The notes beneath the pieces are model-generated. The model searched no databases. It worked only from the letters and a program-made list of their open reading frames with translations, and was not told the DNA's origin. Source: Litchfieldia alkalitelluris (GTDB lineage: Bacteria; Bacillota; Bacilli; Bacillales; Salisediminibacteriaceae). From it: a DNA stretch of 64,000 nt. Location: the NCBI RefSeq assembly GCF_002153425.1, contig NZ_KZ119600.1, positions 3,275,920-3,339,919 on the forward strand, given 5' to 3'. The translations under genes and the position numbers were made by a program. Positions 63,145 through 64,000 of the stretch are shown one piece after another. Within the stretch, counting starts at the first letter, position 1, and each line of letters starts with the position of its first letter.

Positions 63145-64000
63145 TTATCGGTCAATAAGTTGTGCCATTAGCATAGCCTTACCAACAATTTGACCTTCAT
63201 GGAAGAGCTCCACATCCACTTTACCAAATTTCCTACCAACCTCTAACACTCTTGGAAGCACCTTAATTTTACTTTCGATTTGAACAGGCTTTATAAAAAA
63301 TAACGTGATATTTTCAACAACTAGGTCGCCTTTTTTATACTTTCTCAAAACGCGACTACCAGCTTCTGTAACAATTGTAGTAATTACCCCATATGAAATC
63401 GTCCCTAAATGATTCGTCATTTGTGGTGTTACTTCAAGCAAATAACAGTACTCTTGAGATGTTGAAATATCTTCAAAATGTCTCGTAACCAAATCTTCTA
63501 TTGTATCACCAACATGCGGTTGGCGTTGGAGCATTTGTAATGCTTTTAAAACGTCCTGCCTACTAATAATACCTAGTAATCTTTTGCCACTATCTATTAC
63601 TGGTAATAGCTCGATCCCTTCCCATACCATCATGTGAGCTGCTGAGGCAACAGATGTTTGAGCAGTTACGGCGATTGGCTGCTTCGTCATCACTTTTTCA
63701 AGCTCAATAAATTGACTGACACCCATTACATCCTTTGCTGTTACGACACCTTGCAGTTTCAAATCCTCATCAACGATTGGATAACGGCTATGTCCTGTCT
63801 TATTATTTAATTCGTGCCATTTTTCCACTGTATTGGAGTTTGTCATATAATTTGTACGCTCCAGTGGGATTAATATATCTTCCACCAACACAATTTCCTT
63901 TTTGATTAGTTGGTCATAAATAGCACGGTTAATCATAGTGGCAACGGTAAAGGTGTCATACGAAGTTGAGATGATTGGAAGCTCTAATTCATCTGCTAAA
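63145..64000 (-). CDS. ytoI: CBS/hotdog-domain regulator YtoI, 5' end outside window
   Basis: About 285 codons of the C-terminal part are visible; the frame runs off the window edge, so the apparent Met at 63936 is internal. The order is the end of a DRTGG-like domain (LADELELPIISTSYDTFTVATMINRAIYDQLIKK), two CBS domains (GHSRYPIVDEDLKLQGVVTAKDVMG and PIAVTAQTSVASAAHMMVWEGIELLPVID) and a C-terminal hotdog-fold domain (ENITLFFIKPVQIESKIKVLPRVLEVGRKFGKVDVEL). YtoI has an N-terminal helix-turn-helix upstream; it probably senses a nucleotide or CoA ligand. The function is not established. Confidence 0.9.
   Translation of the reverse strand, partial: LADELELPIISTSYDTFTVATMINRAIYDQLIKKEIVLVEDILIPLERTNYMTNSNTVEKWHELNNKTGHSRYPIVDEDLKLQGVVTAKDVMGVSQFIELEKVMTKQPIAVTAQTSVASAAHMMVWEGIELLPVIDSGKRLLGIISRQDVLKALQMLQRQPHVGDTIEDLVTRHFEDISTSQEYCYLLEVTPQMTNHLGTISYGVITTIVTEAGSRVLRKYKKGDLVVENITLFFIKPVQIESKIKVLPRVLEVGRKFGKVDVELFHEGQIVGKAMLMAQLIDR

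Noticed and set aside
63145-63936. Complete CBS-domain protein starting at Met 63936
   Set aside because: The frame continues to the window edge with conserved YtoI sequence, so the Met is internal and the gene is cut by the window.

Overview
The window is a stretch of a low-GC, endospore-forming Bacillaceae chromosome. Gene order and protein sequence closely follow the Bacillus subtilis mutS2-pheST-infC-thrS-polA-citZ-accDA-dnaE region. Spore genes (sspI, ytxC, ytaF, ytvI, ytrH/ytrI) and sigma-G, sigma-E and sigma-W type promoters show a spore former. Several traits depart from B. subtilis and recall alkaliphilic, B. halodurans-like lineages: a futalosine-pathway menaquinone gene (mqnC), a two-gene version of LigD, and dispersed GC-rich intergenic repeats. 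The species assignment is inference. No tRNA, rRNA, CRISPR array, intact insertion sequence or prophage was seen.

Layout. 1-5.2 kb: mutS2 (3' end outside the window), polX, cvpA and zapA, with rnhC divergent. 5.7-10 kb: pheST behind a Phe T-box; a roughly 370-bp repeat lies between the T-box terminator and pheS. 10-15.3 kb: an rRNA methyltransferase (ysgA), sspI, a BCCT osmolyte carrier, an M42 peptidase, a dimeric dUTPase and sigma-W-controlled ysdB. 15.4-18.6 kb: a spore-type end-joining module (ku, ATP-dependent ligase, separate LigD polymerase). 18.6-21.2 kb: ytxB-like, ysdA and the infC-rpmI-rplT operon with a likely L20 leader and an ATT start. 21.2-24 kb: a PAS-PAS-GGDEF-EAL protein and a small exported coiled-coil protein. 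24-36 kb: thrS with T-box, ytxC, mqnC, dnaI, dnaB, nrdR, speD, gapB, coaE, ytaF. 36-47 kb: mutM, polA, phoR/phoP, a MaoC-like protein and the TCA genes mdh, icd, citZ. 47-56.6 kb: ytwI, ytvI, fxsA, pyk, pfkA, accA, accD, a GntR regulator and malic enzyme. 56.7-64 kb: dnaE, ytrH/ytrI, a 62-residue ORF, nrnA, ytpI and ytoI (5' end outside the window).

How the genes fit together. Central carbon flow is concentrated here: pfkA/pyk, malic enzyme and accDA on the pyruvate/malonyl-CoA side, citZ/icd/mdh on the TCA side, and gapB for gluconeogenesis. The control sites match these roles: a CcpA-type cre downstream of the citZ promoter, two CcpN-type boxes at gapB, and a perfect FapR-type palindrome at the accDA promoter. 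Replication and repair functions are also dense (dnaE, polA, dnaB, dnaI, polX, mutM, mutS2, rnhC, Ku/LigD).

Most worth a second look: the FapR box at accDA; the repeat that splits the pheS leader; a 21-codon ORF with a strong ribosome-binding site between speD and gapB; the 51-bp palindromic repeat family; mqnC in the dnaI neighbourhood; and the split LigD with a palindrome at the ku promoter. I found no clearly new multi-gene system; most of the window is conserved housekeeping DNA.
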